A DNA stretch of 64,000 nucleotides, from contig JBNKOE010000024.1 in assembly GCA_050294475.1 (NCBI GenBank), forward strand, positions 186,001 to 250,000. Direction: 5' to 3'. Position numbers and translations under genes: made by a program. Below the pieces are notes generated by a model. The model made no database searches. It had not been told where the DNA came from and saw nothing but the letters and a program-made list of their open reading frames with translations. The DNA comes from Thalassobellus sp050294475 (lineage in GTDB: Bacteria; Bacteroidota; Bacteroidia; Flavobacteriales; Flavobacteriaceae). This document shows positions 1-7,712 of the stretch, piece after piece (the first letter of the stretch is position 1; the number at the start of each line of letters is the position of its first letter).

Positions 1-317
1 GTATTCCTGCTTTTTTAGCCACCAATTTTGAAACTTTTACGTTAAACACCTATTTAACTATTGGTTACGTAGTTTTATTTACAACATTTTTAGCTTATTT
101 ATTTAATATTTACGCACTTAAAAACGTTTCACCATCAGTAACAAGTAGCTATATATACCTGCAACCGGTAGTTAGTTTTTTTATGGTAAGTATACTTGCT
201 TATGTATTTATGCAAGATGCATATTCACAAGATATTAATCTTATAAAAATACTAAGTTGTGTTGTTGTTGCTAGTGGTGTTTACATTATAAGTAAACCAG
301 AAAAAAAATCAATTTAA
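1..317 (+). CDS. EamA/DMT-family transporter, C-terminal part
   Basis: This is the last 104 codons of a gene that starts before the window; the open frame runs from base 3 to a TAA at 315-317. The protein has three to four hydrophobic helices. The segment reading NVSPSVTSSYIYLQPV followed by a helix and a final VASGVYIISKP is the usual C-terminal signature of EamA (drug/metabolite transporter) permeases. Such proteins sit in the inner membrane and export small metabolites, but the substrate cannot be read from this fragment. It lies upstream of ftsX on the same strand, separated by 83 bases. The family call is fairly sure; the substrate is unknown. Confidence 0.8.
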   Translation, partial: IPAFLATNFETFTLNTYLTIGYVVLFTTFLAYLFNIYALKNVSPSVTSSYIYLQPVVSFFMVSILAYVFMQDAYSQDINLIKILSCVVVASGVYIISKPEKKSI

Positions 318-400
318 AACAATATTGAAACTTTAAGCGTTGTTATTTATACTGTATTAGAATACTTTGTTATTTTTACATTACTAATCCAAATTACTTT

Positions 401-1279
401 ATGAGTTCATCATTTGAAAAACATCAAAAACGCAGACTTATTTCATCTTACTTTTCAGTGGTATTAAGTATTGCTTTGGTATTGTTTTTATTAGGACTGC
501 TAGGTATGCTTGTTTTAAATGCAAAAAAAGTATCCGACCATTTTAAAGAACAAGTAGTACTTACTATATATTTAAAAGATTCGGCTAAAGAGGTTGAAAC
601 AAAACAACTTGAAAAAAGCTTAGCCATGTCTAATTATGTAAAGACTACCGAATATATTTCAAAAGAACAAGCAGCCGAATCAATGAAAGCCGAAAACGGT
701 GAAGATTTTATGGATTTTGTAGGGTACAATCCGTTACAAAACTCTATCGATGTTCATTTAAAAGCAGACTTTGTAACTTCTGACCAGCTTGAAAAAATTT
801 CGGCAGAAGCAACTTCTAAAAACTTTGTTGATGAAGTTTCATTTGATAACGATTTAGTTAATTTAATGAACGATAATGTTAAAAAAATAAGCTTCTGGGT
901 TCTTATTATAAGTGGAATATTCACTTTAATTGCCGTTTTATTAATTAATAGTTCAATAAGATTAGCTGTTTACTCTAAACGATTTACTATTAAAACCATG
1001 CAAATGGTAGGTGCCACGAAGCAATTTATTCGTCGTCCTTTTGTTTGGAAAAGTGTGCGCTTGGGTATTATTGGTGCCATTTTAGCTTTAATAGGTATGA
1101 CCATTGTTTTATACTATTTAAACAAAACATTTGCAGAATTAGAATTATTAAGTAACCCTGTTTTAATAGGTTTACTTTTCGTTTTTATATTTGCTTTAGG
1201 CATTATTATAACTTGGATTAGCACCCATTTTGCTACGCAACGCTTTTTAAATTTAAAAACAGACGACCTTTATTATTAG
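401..1279 (+). CDS. ftsX: Cell division protein FtsX (ABC permease)
   Basis: FtsX is the membrane partner of the ATPase FtsE and controls peptidoglycan hydrolases at the division site. The 292 residues show the classic layout: a basic cytoplasmic N-terminus, a first membrane helix at about 19-42, a periplasmic domain at about 45-165, then three helices at about 166-190, 222-245 and 258-277. The motif KTMQMVGATKQFIRRPF between helices 2 and 3 is typical of FtsX. FtsE is not encoded next to it, as is usual in Flavobacteriaceae. The following gene (DUF3098) starts 72 bases downstream on the same strand. Length and start are normal for the family. Confidence 0.93.
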   Translation: MSSSFEKHQKRRLISSYFSVVLSIALVLFLLGLLGMLVLNAKKVSDHFKEQVVLTIYLKDSAKEVETKQLEKSLAMSNYVKTTEYISKEQAAESMKAENGEDFMDFVGYNPLQNSIDVHLKADFVTSDQLEKISAEATSKNFVDEVSFDNDLVNLMNDNVKKISFWVLIISGIFTLIAVLLINSSIRLAVYSKRFTIKTMQMVGATKQFIRRPFVWKSVRLGIIGAILALIGMTIVLYYLNKTFAELELLSNPVLIGLLFVFIFALGIIITWISTHFATQRFLNLKTDDLYY

Positions 1280-1351
1280 ATATTTTATAATAGCCTTAAC
1301 GTAAATTTTTAAATAAATGCGTTAATTTGCATCACTAGTTTTATATAAATC

Positions 1352-1606
1352 ATGGGAGAGAAAAAACAAAAAGACGCTACAAAACCTGTTTTTGTATTCG
1401 GAAAGAAAAACTATAAGTTCATGTTTATAGGTTTAGCTTGTATTGCCTTAGGTTTTATTTTAATGTCTGGTGGTGGTAGTGACGACCCTAATGTTTTTAA
1501 TCCTGAGATTTTTAGTTGGAGACGCATTCGTTTAGCACCAATGATTATTCTTATTGGTTTTGGAATTCAAGTATATGCTATTTTATTGAATCCTGATAAA
1601 AAATAA
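1352..1606 (+). CDS. DUF3098 family small membrane protein
   Basis: This 84-residue protein has a lysine-rich N-terminus and two predicted membrane helices, at about 24-42 and 61-79, joined by a short loop with GGGSDDPNVFNPEIFSWRR. The GGGSDDPxxFN loop is the hallmark of DUF3098, a Bacteroidota family without known function. It lies between ftsX and uppP, an order conserved in many Flavobacteriaceae, which suggests a role in the envelope or division, but this is inference. Its stop codon directly abuts the stop codon of the convergent glycerate kinase gene, with no base in between. Confidence 0.85.
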   Translation: MGEKKQKDATKPVFVFGKKNYKFMFIGLACIALGFILMSGGGSDDPNVFNPEIFSWRRIRLAPMIILIGFGIQVYAILLNPDKK

Positions 1607-2731
1607 TTACCACATTCTTTTAGCAAACTTTACTGCCATTTTCTTCACATATTCAACCCCATTTTGCATAGCATCATCTATGTTTTTTGAATGCATTAAA
1701 ACAACATCTGAATAGTCTATTCCATAATCCTTAACACTATTTTCATCTAAATCTATAGAACCACAAAAGGCTGCAACTTTTATTTTTTTCGCTTTCGCGG
1801 AAGCAACAACACCTTGAATCGTTTTTCCTGAAAGTGTTTGAGAGTCTAATTTACCTTCACCAGTAATAATCCAATCTGAGCCTTCTATCTGCGTATCAAA
1901 ATTAGCAAGATTCTTAACTAATTGAATTCCCGACTCTAAAGAACCGTTTAAAAATACTTTTGATGCTATTCCCATACCTCCAGCAGCTCCTGCTCCTTTT
2001 ATTAATTGCGTATCGACATTAAAAACCTTTTTAATTATTTTAGAAAAATCTTCTAAACCTTTGTCAAGTAATACAATATCATTTTCTGAAGCTCCTTTTT
2101 GAGCAGCATAAACATATGCTGATCCATTTGCTCCGTAAAGCGGATTTAACACATCACAAGCAATATCAAACTTAACATCTTTTAATTTATGATGTACGCT
2201 AGCGAAATCTATTGAAACTATTTTAGACAAATTAGCGCCTATTGGTTTTACCGCTTCTCTATGTTTATCTAAAAAGCAATAACCTAAAGCAACTGCCATA
2301 CCAATTCCACAATCGTTAGTAGCGCTTCCTCCAATACCTAAAATAATTTTTTTTGCACCTTTATTAATGGCATCTAAAATCATTTCTCCTGTACCTAAGG
2401 TAGTTGCATTTTTACAATCTAACGTTTCTTGCTTCAATAACTTTACACCAGAAGCTTCTGCCATTTCAATAAAAGCTGTTTTAGAATTCTCAGAATATAA
2501 ATACGAAGCCTCTATTTTTTGAAAAAACGGATTGCTTACACAAACTTTTACAATGCTTCCTTTTAAATAATAATTAACCACATCAATAGTACCATCGCCT
2601 CCATCGGCCAATGGTAACTTTAAAATATTTGCGTTGGGTAAAATAGTTTTAATCCCTGCTTCAACAGCATTACAAAATTGTAATCCTGTTAATGAGTTTT
2701 TAAATTTATCTGGTGCAAGAATGAATTTCAT
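1607..2731 (-). CDS. Glycerate kinase (GckA/GlxK type)
   Basis: The enzyme phosphorylates D-glycerate with ATP, feeding glycolysis or serine/glyoxylate metabolism. The 374 residues match the bacterial type-1 glycerate kinase family: N-terminal APDKFKNSLTG, PLADGGDGT, the glycine-rich stretch GIGGSATNDCGIGMA, KGAGAAGGMG, and ITGEGKLDSQTLSGKT near the C-terminus. It is a single gene on the minus strand, convergent with DUF3098 and divergent from uppP across 133 bases. Length is normal. Whether the product is 2- or 3-phosphoglycerate is not visible, though this family usually makes 2-phosphoglycerate. Confidence 0.92.
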   Translation of the reverse strand: MKFILAPDKFKNSLTGLQFCNAVEAGIKTILPNANILKLPLADGGDGTIDVVNYYLKGSIVKVCVSNPFFQKIEASYLYSENSKTAFIEMAEASGVKLLKQETLDCKNATTLGTGEMILDAINKGAKKIILGIGGSATNDCGIGMAVALGYCFLDKHREAVKPIGANLSKIVSIDFASVHHKLKDVKFDIACDVLNPLYGANGSAYVYAAQKGASENDIVLLDKGLEDFSKIIKKVFNVDTQLIKGAGAAGGMGIASKVFLNGSLESGIQLVKNLANFDTQIEGSDWIITGEGKLDSQTLSGKTIQGVVASAKAKKIKVAAFCGSIDLDENSVKDYGIDYSDVVLMHSKNIDDAMQNGVEYVKKMAVKFAKRMW

Positions 2732-2827
2732 TATGCTAACTTACTATAATAACTAAACACTAAGATAGCTATAAAAAGCAATCTCATTATTAAGAACCCA
2801 ACAATTAACTTAAAATAAATCCTTGTT

Positions 2828-2860
2828 TTGTTCAATACAACTTCTATTTTAATATTTTTG
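2828..2860 (+). promoter_or_regulatory. Bacteroidetes-type promoter of uppP, probably leaderless
   Basis: TTG at 2828-2830 is followed after 22 bases by TATTTTTG at 2853-2860, matching the Bacteroidetes sigma-ABfr consensus TTG-N19/21-TAnnTTTG. The ATG of uppP begins at 2865, only four bases after the -7 box, so the predicted transcript start falls on or next to the start codon. Confidence 0.55.
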
Positions 2861-2864
2861 CGCC

Positions 2865-3677
2865 ATGAATTTAATTGACGCAATTATACTTGCTATTATT
2901 GAAGGTATTACCGAATATCTTCCTGTATCATCAACTGGACACATGATTATTGCTTCGTCTTTTATGAAGATTGCTAGCGACGATTTTACCAAACTATTTA
3001 CAATCGTTATTCAATTAGGTGCTATTCTATCTGTTGTTGTTCTCTATTGGAAACGGTTTTTTCAAAGTTTAGATTTCTACTTTAAACTTTTAGTCGCTTT
3101 TATTCCTGCCGTAATTTTAGGTTTACTTTTAAATGATGTTATTGACGAACTATTAGAAAGTCCTGTCACAGTAGCTATTTCGTTAATTATTGGTGGTTTC
3201 ATTTTATTAAAAGTTGATGATTGGTTTAAATCTAACGAAGTTTATGATGAAGCCAATCCTGATGCTCATACCAAAATAAGTTATGCAACAGCTTTAAAAA
3301 TTGGGTTCTTTCAATGTCTTGCAATGATTCCTGGAACCTCTCGTAGTGGCGCTAGTATTGTTGGAGGTATGACACAAAAAATTAACAGAAAAACAGCTGC
3401 CGAATTCTCTTTTTTTCTTGCAGTTCCTACAATGTTTGGCGCTACAGCTAAAAAACTATATGATTATTACAAAGCAGGTTTTGATTTAAGTGGAGATCAA
3501 GTAAACTATTTAATTATTGGAAACATCATCGCTTTTGTAGTGGCACTAATTGCCATCAAATCTTTTATTGATTATTTAAGTAAAAAAGGATTTAAAATTT
3601 TTGGTTATTATCGTATTATTTTAGGTATTGCTTTATTAATCATTCACTTCTTTTTATACCCTTTAACAACTGTATAA
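2865..3677 (+). CDS. uppP: Undecaprenyl-diphosphatase UppP (BacA)
   Basis: UppP dephosphorylates undecaprenyl pyrophosphate at the inner membrane and so recycles the lipid carrier for peptidoglycan and surface glycans. The 270-residue polytopic protein carries the two family motifs: EGITEYLPVSSTGH at residues 13-26 and PGTSRSGAS in the middle of the chain, which together build the active site. The gene overlaps truB by one base (TAATG), so the two are likely co-translated. The promoter box lies four bases before the ATG, which points to a leaderless mRNA. Confidence 0.96.
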   Translation: MNLIDAIILAIIEGITEYLPVSSTGHMIIASSFMKIASDDFTKLFTIVIQLGAILSVVVLYWKRFFQSLDFYFKLLVAFIPAVILGLLLNDVIDELLESPVTVAISLIIGGFILLKVDDWFKSNEVYDEANPDAHTKISYATALKIGFFQCLAMIPGTSRSGASIVGGMTQKINRKTAAEFSFFLAVPTMFGATAKKLYDYYKAGFDLSGDQVNYLIIGNIIAFVVALIAIKSFIDYLSKKGFKIFGYYRIILGIALLIIHFFLYPLTTV

Positions 3678-4369
3678 TGTTAACAGCCGAAGACTATCTT
3701 TCTGGACAAGTTCTTTTAATAGACAAACCTCTTAATTGGACCTCTTTTCAAGTAGTTAACAAATTACGTTGGGAAATTCGTCAAGCTTTCAAAATAAAAA
3801 AAATTAAAGTTGGTCATGCAGGCACATTAGATCCTTTAGCTACTGGTTTGCTGGTTATTTGCACTGGCAAAATGACTAAGCAAATTGATACGTTTCAAGG
3901 TCAGGCAAAAGAATATACTGGCACTATTGTTTTAGGAAGCACAACGCCTTCTTTTGATTTAGAAACCGAAATTGACAACACCTTTCCTACCAATCATATT
4001 ACTGAAGATTTAATCAAAGAAACTACCAAACAGTTTATTGGAGATATTCAACAATTACCTCCCGTTTTTTCTGCTTTAAAAAAGGATGGAAAACGTTTAT
4101 ATGAGTATGCCAGATCTGGTGAAAACGTTGAAGTTAAAGCTAGAACGGTAAATATTTCAGAATTCGAAATCACAAAAATTGATAACTTAAATATAGACTT
4201 TAGAGTAGTTTGCAGCAAAGGTACTTACATACGCTCTTTAGCAAACGATTTTGGAAAAGCTTTAAACTCTGGTGGACATTTATCTGCTTTACGACGCACT
4301 AAAATTGGCGATTTTGATGTTACTAATGGACTTTCTATTGAAAACTTCATTACATCTCTAAAAGGCTAA
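3677..4369 (+). CDS. truB: tRNA pseudouridine(55) synthase TruB
   Basis: TruB converts U55 in the T-loop of tRNAs to pseudouridine. The 230 residues include the catalytic motif GHAGTLDPLATGLL, with the nucleophilic aspartate at residue 52, and the later family motif SKGTYIRSLANDFG. The C-terminal PUA domain found in E. coli TruB is missing, and the short form is usual in Bacteroidota. Translation is likely coupled to uppP through the one-base overlap. Confidence 0.96.
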   Translation: MLTAEDYLSGQVLLIDKPLNWTSFQVVNKLRWEIRQAFKIKKIKVGHAGTLDPLATGLLVICTGKMTKQIDTFQGQAKEYTGTIVLGSTTPSFDLETEIDNTFPTNHITEDLIKETTKQFIGDIQQLPPVFSALKKDGKRLYEYARSGENVEVKARTVNISEFEITKIDNLNIDFRVVCSKGTYIRSLANDFGKALNSGGHLSALRRTKIGDFDVTNGLSIENFITSLKG

Positions 4370-4420
4370 ATTATTTAATTTTACGTATATTGATTAAACA
4401 TTTTCTATAAACAAATCGAT

Positions 4421-5137
4421 TTGAACCTAACAAATCAACATAAAGCCCTACTTATTACGCTTCTTATTTCTGGAACCGTAATTCTTTCTGTATTTAATTT
4501 AAGCCTAAAACAACATGATAACAATATCTCTGAAAGTTATTATGAAATAGAACCAGAAAAAGAAATTACCGAAGAAGAAATTAAAGTTCTTGAAGCTTTA
4601 GATAAATTAAATAATAGCAAAGCAGAAACAAATAAAGCATTTAACGAAACCCAAGGAGATAAGCACTTTGCACAAGCTTATAAACTTATTGCTCCACCCG
4701 AAGACTATACTCCTAAACAATCTAACTTAGAAAAGAGTGAAGACGCTTACACCAAAGCTTACGAAGTTGATGATGCTTCTAAAGTGAATAAAGACGAACT
4801 TTCTTCTTTCGACAAAGTAAATGATTTATTAAAAAAACAAAAAGAAGAAAATAATAATTCAAAAAGCACAATAAGTTACTCACTAGTAAATAGAAAAAAA
4901 GTACATATTCCTATACCTGTCTACCTTTGTGAAGTTGATGGGAAAATAGTTGTAAATATTACTGTAAATGACAAAGGAAGCGTTATTGATGCTTATCTAA
5001 ATACCTCTTCAAATTCTTCAAATGAATGTTTAATTGAACACGCACTAGACTATGCGAAAAAATCTCAATTTAGTGCAGATCCATCAAAAAAATCTCAATT
5101 AGGATCCATTACATTTTACTTTATAGGCAAACATTAG
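4421..5137 (+). CDS. TonB-like protein with C-terminal TonB domain
   Basis: The 238-residue protein begins with a single membrane anchor at about residues 9-28, followed by a charged, Glu/Lys/Asn-rich linker (about 35-155). Its C-terminal part (about 160-238) has the TonB pattern: an IPVYLCEVDGKIVVNITVNDKG strand pair broken here by notation only, a helix with LIEHALDYAKKSQF, and a final strand GSITFYFIG. TonB proteins pass inner-membrane energy to outer-membrane receptors, but no ExbB or ExbD lies nearby and the usual Pro-rich linker is absent, so this may be an orphan or structural relative. The start is TTG at 4421. No ATG precedes the membrane helix in this frame, which supports the TTG. 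The gene follows truB and overlaps the convergent thioredoxin-like gene by 17 bases. Confidence 0.72.
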   Translation: MNLTNQHKALLITLLISGTVILSVFNLSLKQHDNNISESYYEIEPEKEITEEEIKVLEALDKLNNSKAETNKAFNETQGDKHFAQAYKLIAPPEDYTPKQSNLEKSEDAYTKAYEVDDASKVNKDELSSFDKVNDLLKKQKEENNNSKSTISYSLVNRKKVHIPIPVYLCEVDGKIVVNITVNDKGSVIDAYLNTSSNSSNECLIEHALDYAKKSQFSADPSKKSQLGSITFYFIGKH

Positions 5138-5738
5138 GTTCTAATTGACAAAGTATTTCGGTAACATCCTCAATAACATTTTGTCCTTTATTATCATTGT
5201 ACCAATGTTGTAAATCTTCTTTAAACTCTGGCGTTAATTTACCATTTTCAGCCATAAATCTGCTTACATAGCTTGCTGCTTCACTTGGTCTAGGTCCATA
5301 AGTATTTAAAACATCACCTGTTTCATCATCAACCATAATTAATTTAGGTACAGAACGCGCTCCGTTAGTTAAAAAAGCATCCATCAACTCTTTATTTTCG
5401 TCACGAATCACAATTTTCATATTAATATAAGGGCTCAACTCTACTATTTTATTAATAGCAGGCAATACATGTGCTGCATCACCACACCAACTTTCGGTAA
5501 TAACTAACCATGTAATATGATGGCGAAATTCATTAATCCTACGTTTTGAAGCTTCCGATATTTTTATGGTTTTATCCCATCGATTCATCCGTTTATCATT
5601 AAGCTTTGTGTAGTTTGCTAATGCTTTTGTTTTTTCGTCTCCTGTATTAGAATTCTCATCTACTAAATACTTAACTAATTCTCTGTAAGCCTGATATGAT
5701 ATACCTTTTTGTAAACTAGTTTCTATAATTGAGCTCAT
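5121..5738 (-). CDS. Thioredoxin-family protein with WCGDA active site
   Basis: This 205-residue cytoplasmic protein has an N-terminal helical region (1-75), then a thioredoxin fold. The active-site position reads WCGDAAH at residues 84-90: the first cysteine (C85) is present but the resolving cysteine is replaced by alanine. Later GARSVPKLIMVDDE contains the expected cis-proline. This matches the Thioredoxin_9 family, often annotated as thioredoxin or bacillithiol-system-like monothiol protein. A monothiol site suggests a role other than classical disulfide reduction. The gene is convergent with the TonB-like gene, overlapping it by 17 bases. Confidence 0.8.
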   Translation of the reverse strand: MSSIIETSLQKGISYQAYRELVKYLVDENSNTGDEKTKALANYTKLNDKRMNRWDKTIKISEASKRRINEFRHHITWLVITESWCGDAAHVLPAINKIVELSPYINMKIVIRDENKELMDAFLTNGARSVPKLIMVDDETGDVLNTYGPRPSEAASYVSRFMAENGKLTPEFKEDLQHWYNDNKGQNVIEDVTEILCQLEPNVCL

Positions 5739-5842
5739 AATTTTATTCTTTTTGGATTACACAAAATTAGTATCTTGGCATTTTAATTAAGATGACTTTT
5801 GTCATGCTTTATTTTTACTCCTTACATTTTTATAAAAAAAAC

Positions 5843-6406
5843 ATGGAAAAACATAGATGCGATTGGTGCGAAGGTGATGCTTTATATGAGGCTTATCACG
5901 ATAAAGAATGGGGCGTTCCCGTTTACGATGATGCTACTCTTTTTGAGTTTTTAATTTTAGAAACCTTTCAAGCTGGTTTAAGCTGGATAACCATTTTACG
6001 TAAACGCGAAAACTTTAGAAAAGCATTAGATAATTTTGATTATAAAAAAATAGCAAACTACCAGCAAAATAAAATTGACTCACTATTACAAGATGCTGGT
6101 ATTATAAGAAATAAATTGAAAGTAAACGCAACTATTACCAATGCTCAGGCTTTTATGAAAATTCAAGATGAATTTGGTAGTTTCAGTAAATATATTTGGG
6201 GTTTTGTTGATGGTAAACCCATAAAGAACAAATATAAAACCATGCAAGATGTTCCTGCTACAACGCCAATAAGTGATGCCCTAAGTAAAGACTTAAAAAA
6301 TCGCGGATTTAAGTTTATTGGCTCAACAGTTGTTTATGCTCATATGCAAGCTACTGGCATGGTAAACGACCATATTGAAAGTTGTTTTAGGTATAATGAG
6401 GTTTAG
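5843..6406 (+). CDS. tag: DNA-3-methyladenine glycosylase I
   Basis: Tag removes 3-methyladenine from alkylated DNA in base excision repair. The zinc-binding residues expected for Tag are visible: Cys in RCDWC and His in EAYHDKEWG near the N-terminus, and MVNDHIESCF at the C-terminus. The motif LFEFLILETFQAGLSW holds the conserved catalytic-pocket glutamate. The frame is open upstream to 5792, but the ATG at 5843 gives the standard N-terminus MEKHRCDWC and a 187-residue protein of usual family length, so it is chosen as the start. The gene is convergent with aat with 23 bases between their stops. Confidence 0.94.
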   Translation: MEKHRCDWCEGDALYEAYHDKEWGVPVYDDATLFEFLILETFQAGLSWITILRKRENFRKALDNFDYKKIANYQQNKIDSLLQDAGIIRNKLKVNATITNAQAFMKIQDEFGSFSKYIWGFVDGKPIKNKYKTMQDVPATTPISDALSKDLKNRGFKFIGSTVVYAHMQATGMVNDHIESCFRYNEV

Positions 6407-6429
6407 TAATACAAAATATAGTTAATTAC

Positions 6430-7056
6430 TTACTCTAAATACTCTAAAAAAGCATCTCTAGAAATTTCCTCAGCTCCTAAACTTTCTAAATGATTGGTAT
6501 AAACTTGACAATCTATAAGTTTATAATTTGTATTTTGAATAAACGTTATAAAACCTACTTTACTAGCATTACTTTCTTTAGCAAACATACTTTCTCCACA
6601 AAATATCTGGTTGCCTAAATCTACTCCATAAAGTCCTCCAACGAGAATATCATTTCTCCAAACCTCAACAGATTTGGCATAACCTAATTCGTGTAATTTT
6701 ATATAAGCATCAATCATGCTATTGGTTATCCAAGTTCCTTCTTGCCCTGCTCTTTTAACTTTTGAACACGCTGTTACAACTGCTTTAAAATTTTTGTTAA
6801 TGGTTACCGTAAAATCTTTATTACGCAATACTTGTCTCGTACTTTTTGAAACTTTCAACTTATCTGGAAACAATACAAAACGTGGATTGGGAGACCACCA
6901 CAAAATAGGTTCTTCTATTTCAAACCAAGGAAAAATACCCTTTTTATAAGCCAGTATTAATCGCTCAACAGACAAATCGCCTCCAATAGCTAACAAACCA
7001 TCTTCATTAGCTTGAGACACTTCAGGAAACCATAATTCTTCTGTTAGAAATTGCAT
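6430..7056 (-). CDS. aat: Leucyl/phenylalanyl-tRNA-protein transferase
   Basis: Aat adds Leu or Phe from charged tRNA to proteins with N-terminal Lys or Arg, tagging them for ClpS/ClpAP degradation (N-degron pathway). The 208 residues begin with FPEVSQANEDGLLAIGGDLS and contain GIFPWFE, ILWWSPNPRFVLFP and GGLYGVDLGNQIFCGESMF, all signature blocks of the family. Length is normal. It is a stand-alone gene on the minus strand. Confidence 0.95.
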   Translation of the reverse strand: MQFLTEELWFPEVSQANEDGLLAIGGDLSVERLILAYKKGIFPWFEIEEPILWWSPNPRFVLFPDKLKVSKSTRQVLRNKDFTVTINKNFKAVVTACSKVKRAGQEGTWITNSMIDAYIKLHELGYAKSVEVWRNDILVGGLYGVDLGNQIFCGESMFAKESNASKVGFITFIQNTNYKLIDCQVYTNHLESLGAEEISRDAFLEYLE

Positions 7057-7091
7057 TAATTTTAATACTAAAAATAGTTTTATAAACTAAT

Positions 7092-7122
7092 AAACCTCAA
7101 TATTTATATCATATTGAGGTTT
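7092..7122. terminator. Perfect 12-bp inverted repeat between DUF3127 and aat
   Basis: AAACCTCAATAT (7092-7103) pairs perfectly with ATATTGAGGTTT (7111-7122) around a 7-base loop. The following bases are T-rich on the plus strand, while the neighbouring genes both run on the minus strand. It may be a terminator of the DUF3127 transcript or an RNA-processing stem. The direction is uncertain. Confidence 0.5.
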
Positions 7123-7203
7123 TAATTTTTTCTCCCTTCCAACTTTTAATTCTAAGGATTCAAAATCCACTTTCCCTTAAAAAGAAAGGAAAAATTATTT
7201 TTT

Positions 7204-7581
7204 TTAAAACGGTAAATCGTCATGATCGTCTTCTTTTAAATCGCCTGCAGGTTCAAACGCATCTGCTGGTGGCACTGGTGGTATATTTCCTCCTGAAGCT
7301 TCAGGTTGTAAAGCCTCTATTCTCCATCCTTGTATAGAATTAAAATATTTAGTTTCTCCTTGTGGGTTAACCCATTCTCTACCGCGTAAATTAATGCTAA
7401 TTTTTACTTGCTGTCCTTCTTTATAGCTATTTAATAATTCGGTTTTATCCTGTACAAACTCCACCATAATATGTTGTGGATATTGTTCTTCAGTTGTTAC
7501 AACTATTTCTCTTTTTCTAAACCCATTATTACCAAAAGTTTGGGTTTCGCCTACCATTTTTATTCTTCCTTGAACTTCCAT
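7204..7581 (-). CDS. DUF3127 protein, OB-fold-like with an SSB-type acidic tip
   Basis: The first 90 residues are the DUF3127 domain: GRIKMVGETQTFGNNGFRKR, then a strand with YPQHIMVEFVQDK, then VKISINLRGREWVNPQGE and the closing GWRIEAL. The strand pattern resembles an OB fold, and no function is known. A low-complexity Pro/Gly/Ala linker (about 95-113) leads to an acidic end, KEDDHDDLPF. This tip is nearly identical to that of the single-stranded DNA-binding protein encoded at 28763-29209 (EENDDLPF). In SSB this tip docks repair and replication partners. A role in single-stranded nucleic acid metabolism is inferred, not shown. Confidence 0.85.
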   Translation of the reverse strand: MEVQGRIKMVGETQTFGNNGFRKREIVVTTEEQYPQHIMVEFVQDKTELLNSYKEGQQVKISINLRGREWVNPQGETKYFNSIQGWRIEALQPEASGGNIPPVPPADAFEPAGDLKEDDHDDLPF

Positions 7582-7712
7582 GTATTACTATTTAAATCTA
7601 TTATTTCAACAAATGTAACTATTATGTTGTTCAACTAAAAACCGATTTACTAACAACTTGGACAATAATATTAACAGATTTGCATTATATTACATATTAA
7701 ATTTATTTGTTA

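Noticed and set aside
4421..4423. The TTG start of the TonB-like gene as a sign of a broken gene
   Set aside because: The membrane helix begins within ten codons of the TTG and no frame-shift is visible, so it is taken as a normal alternative start.
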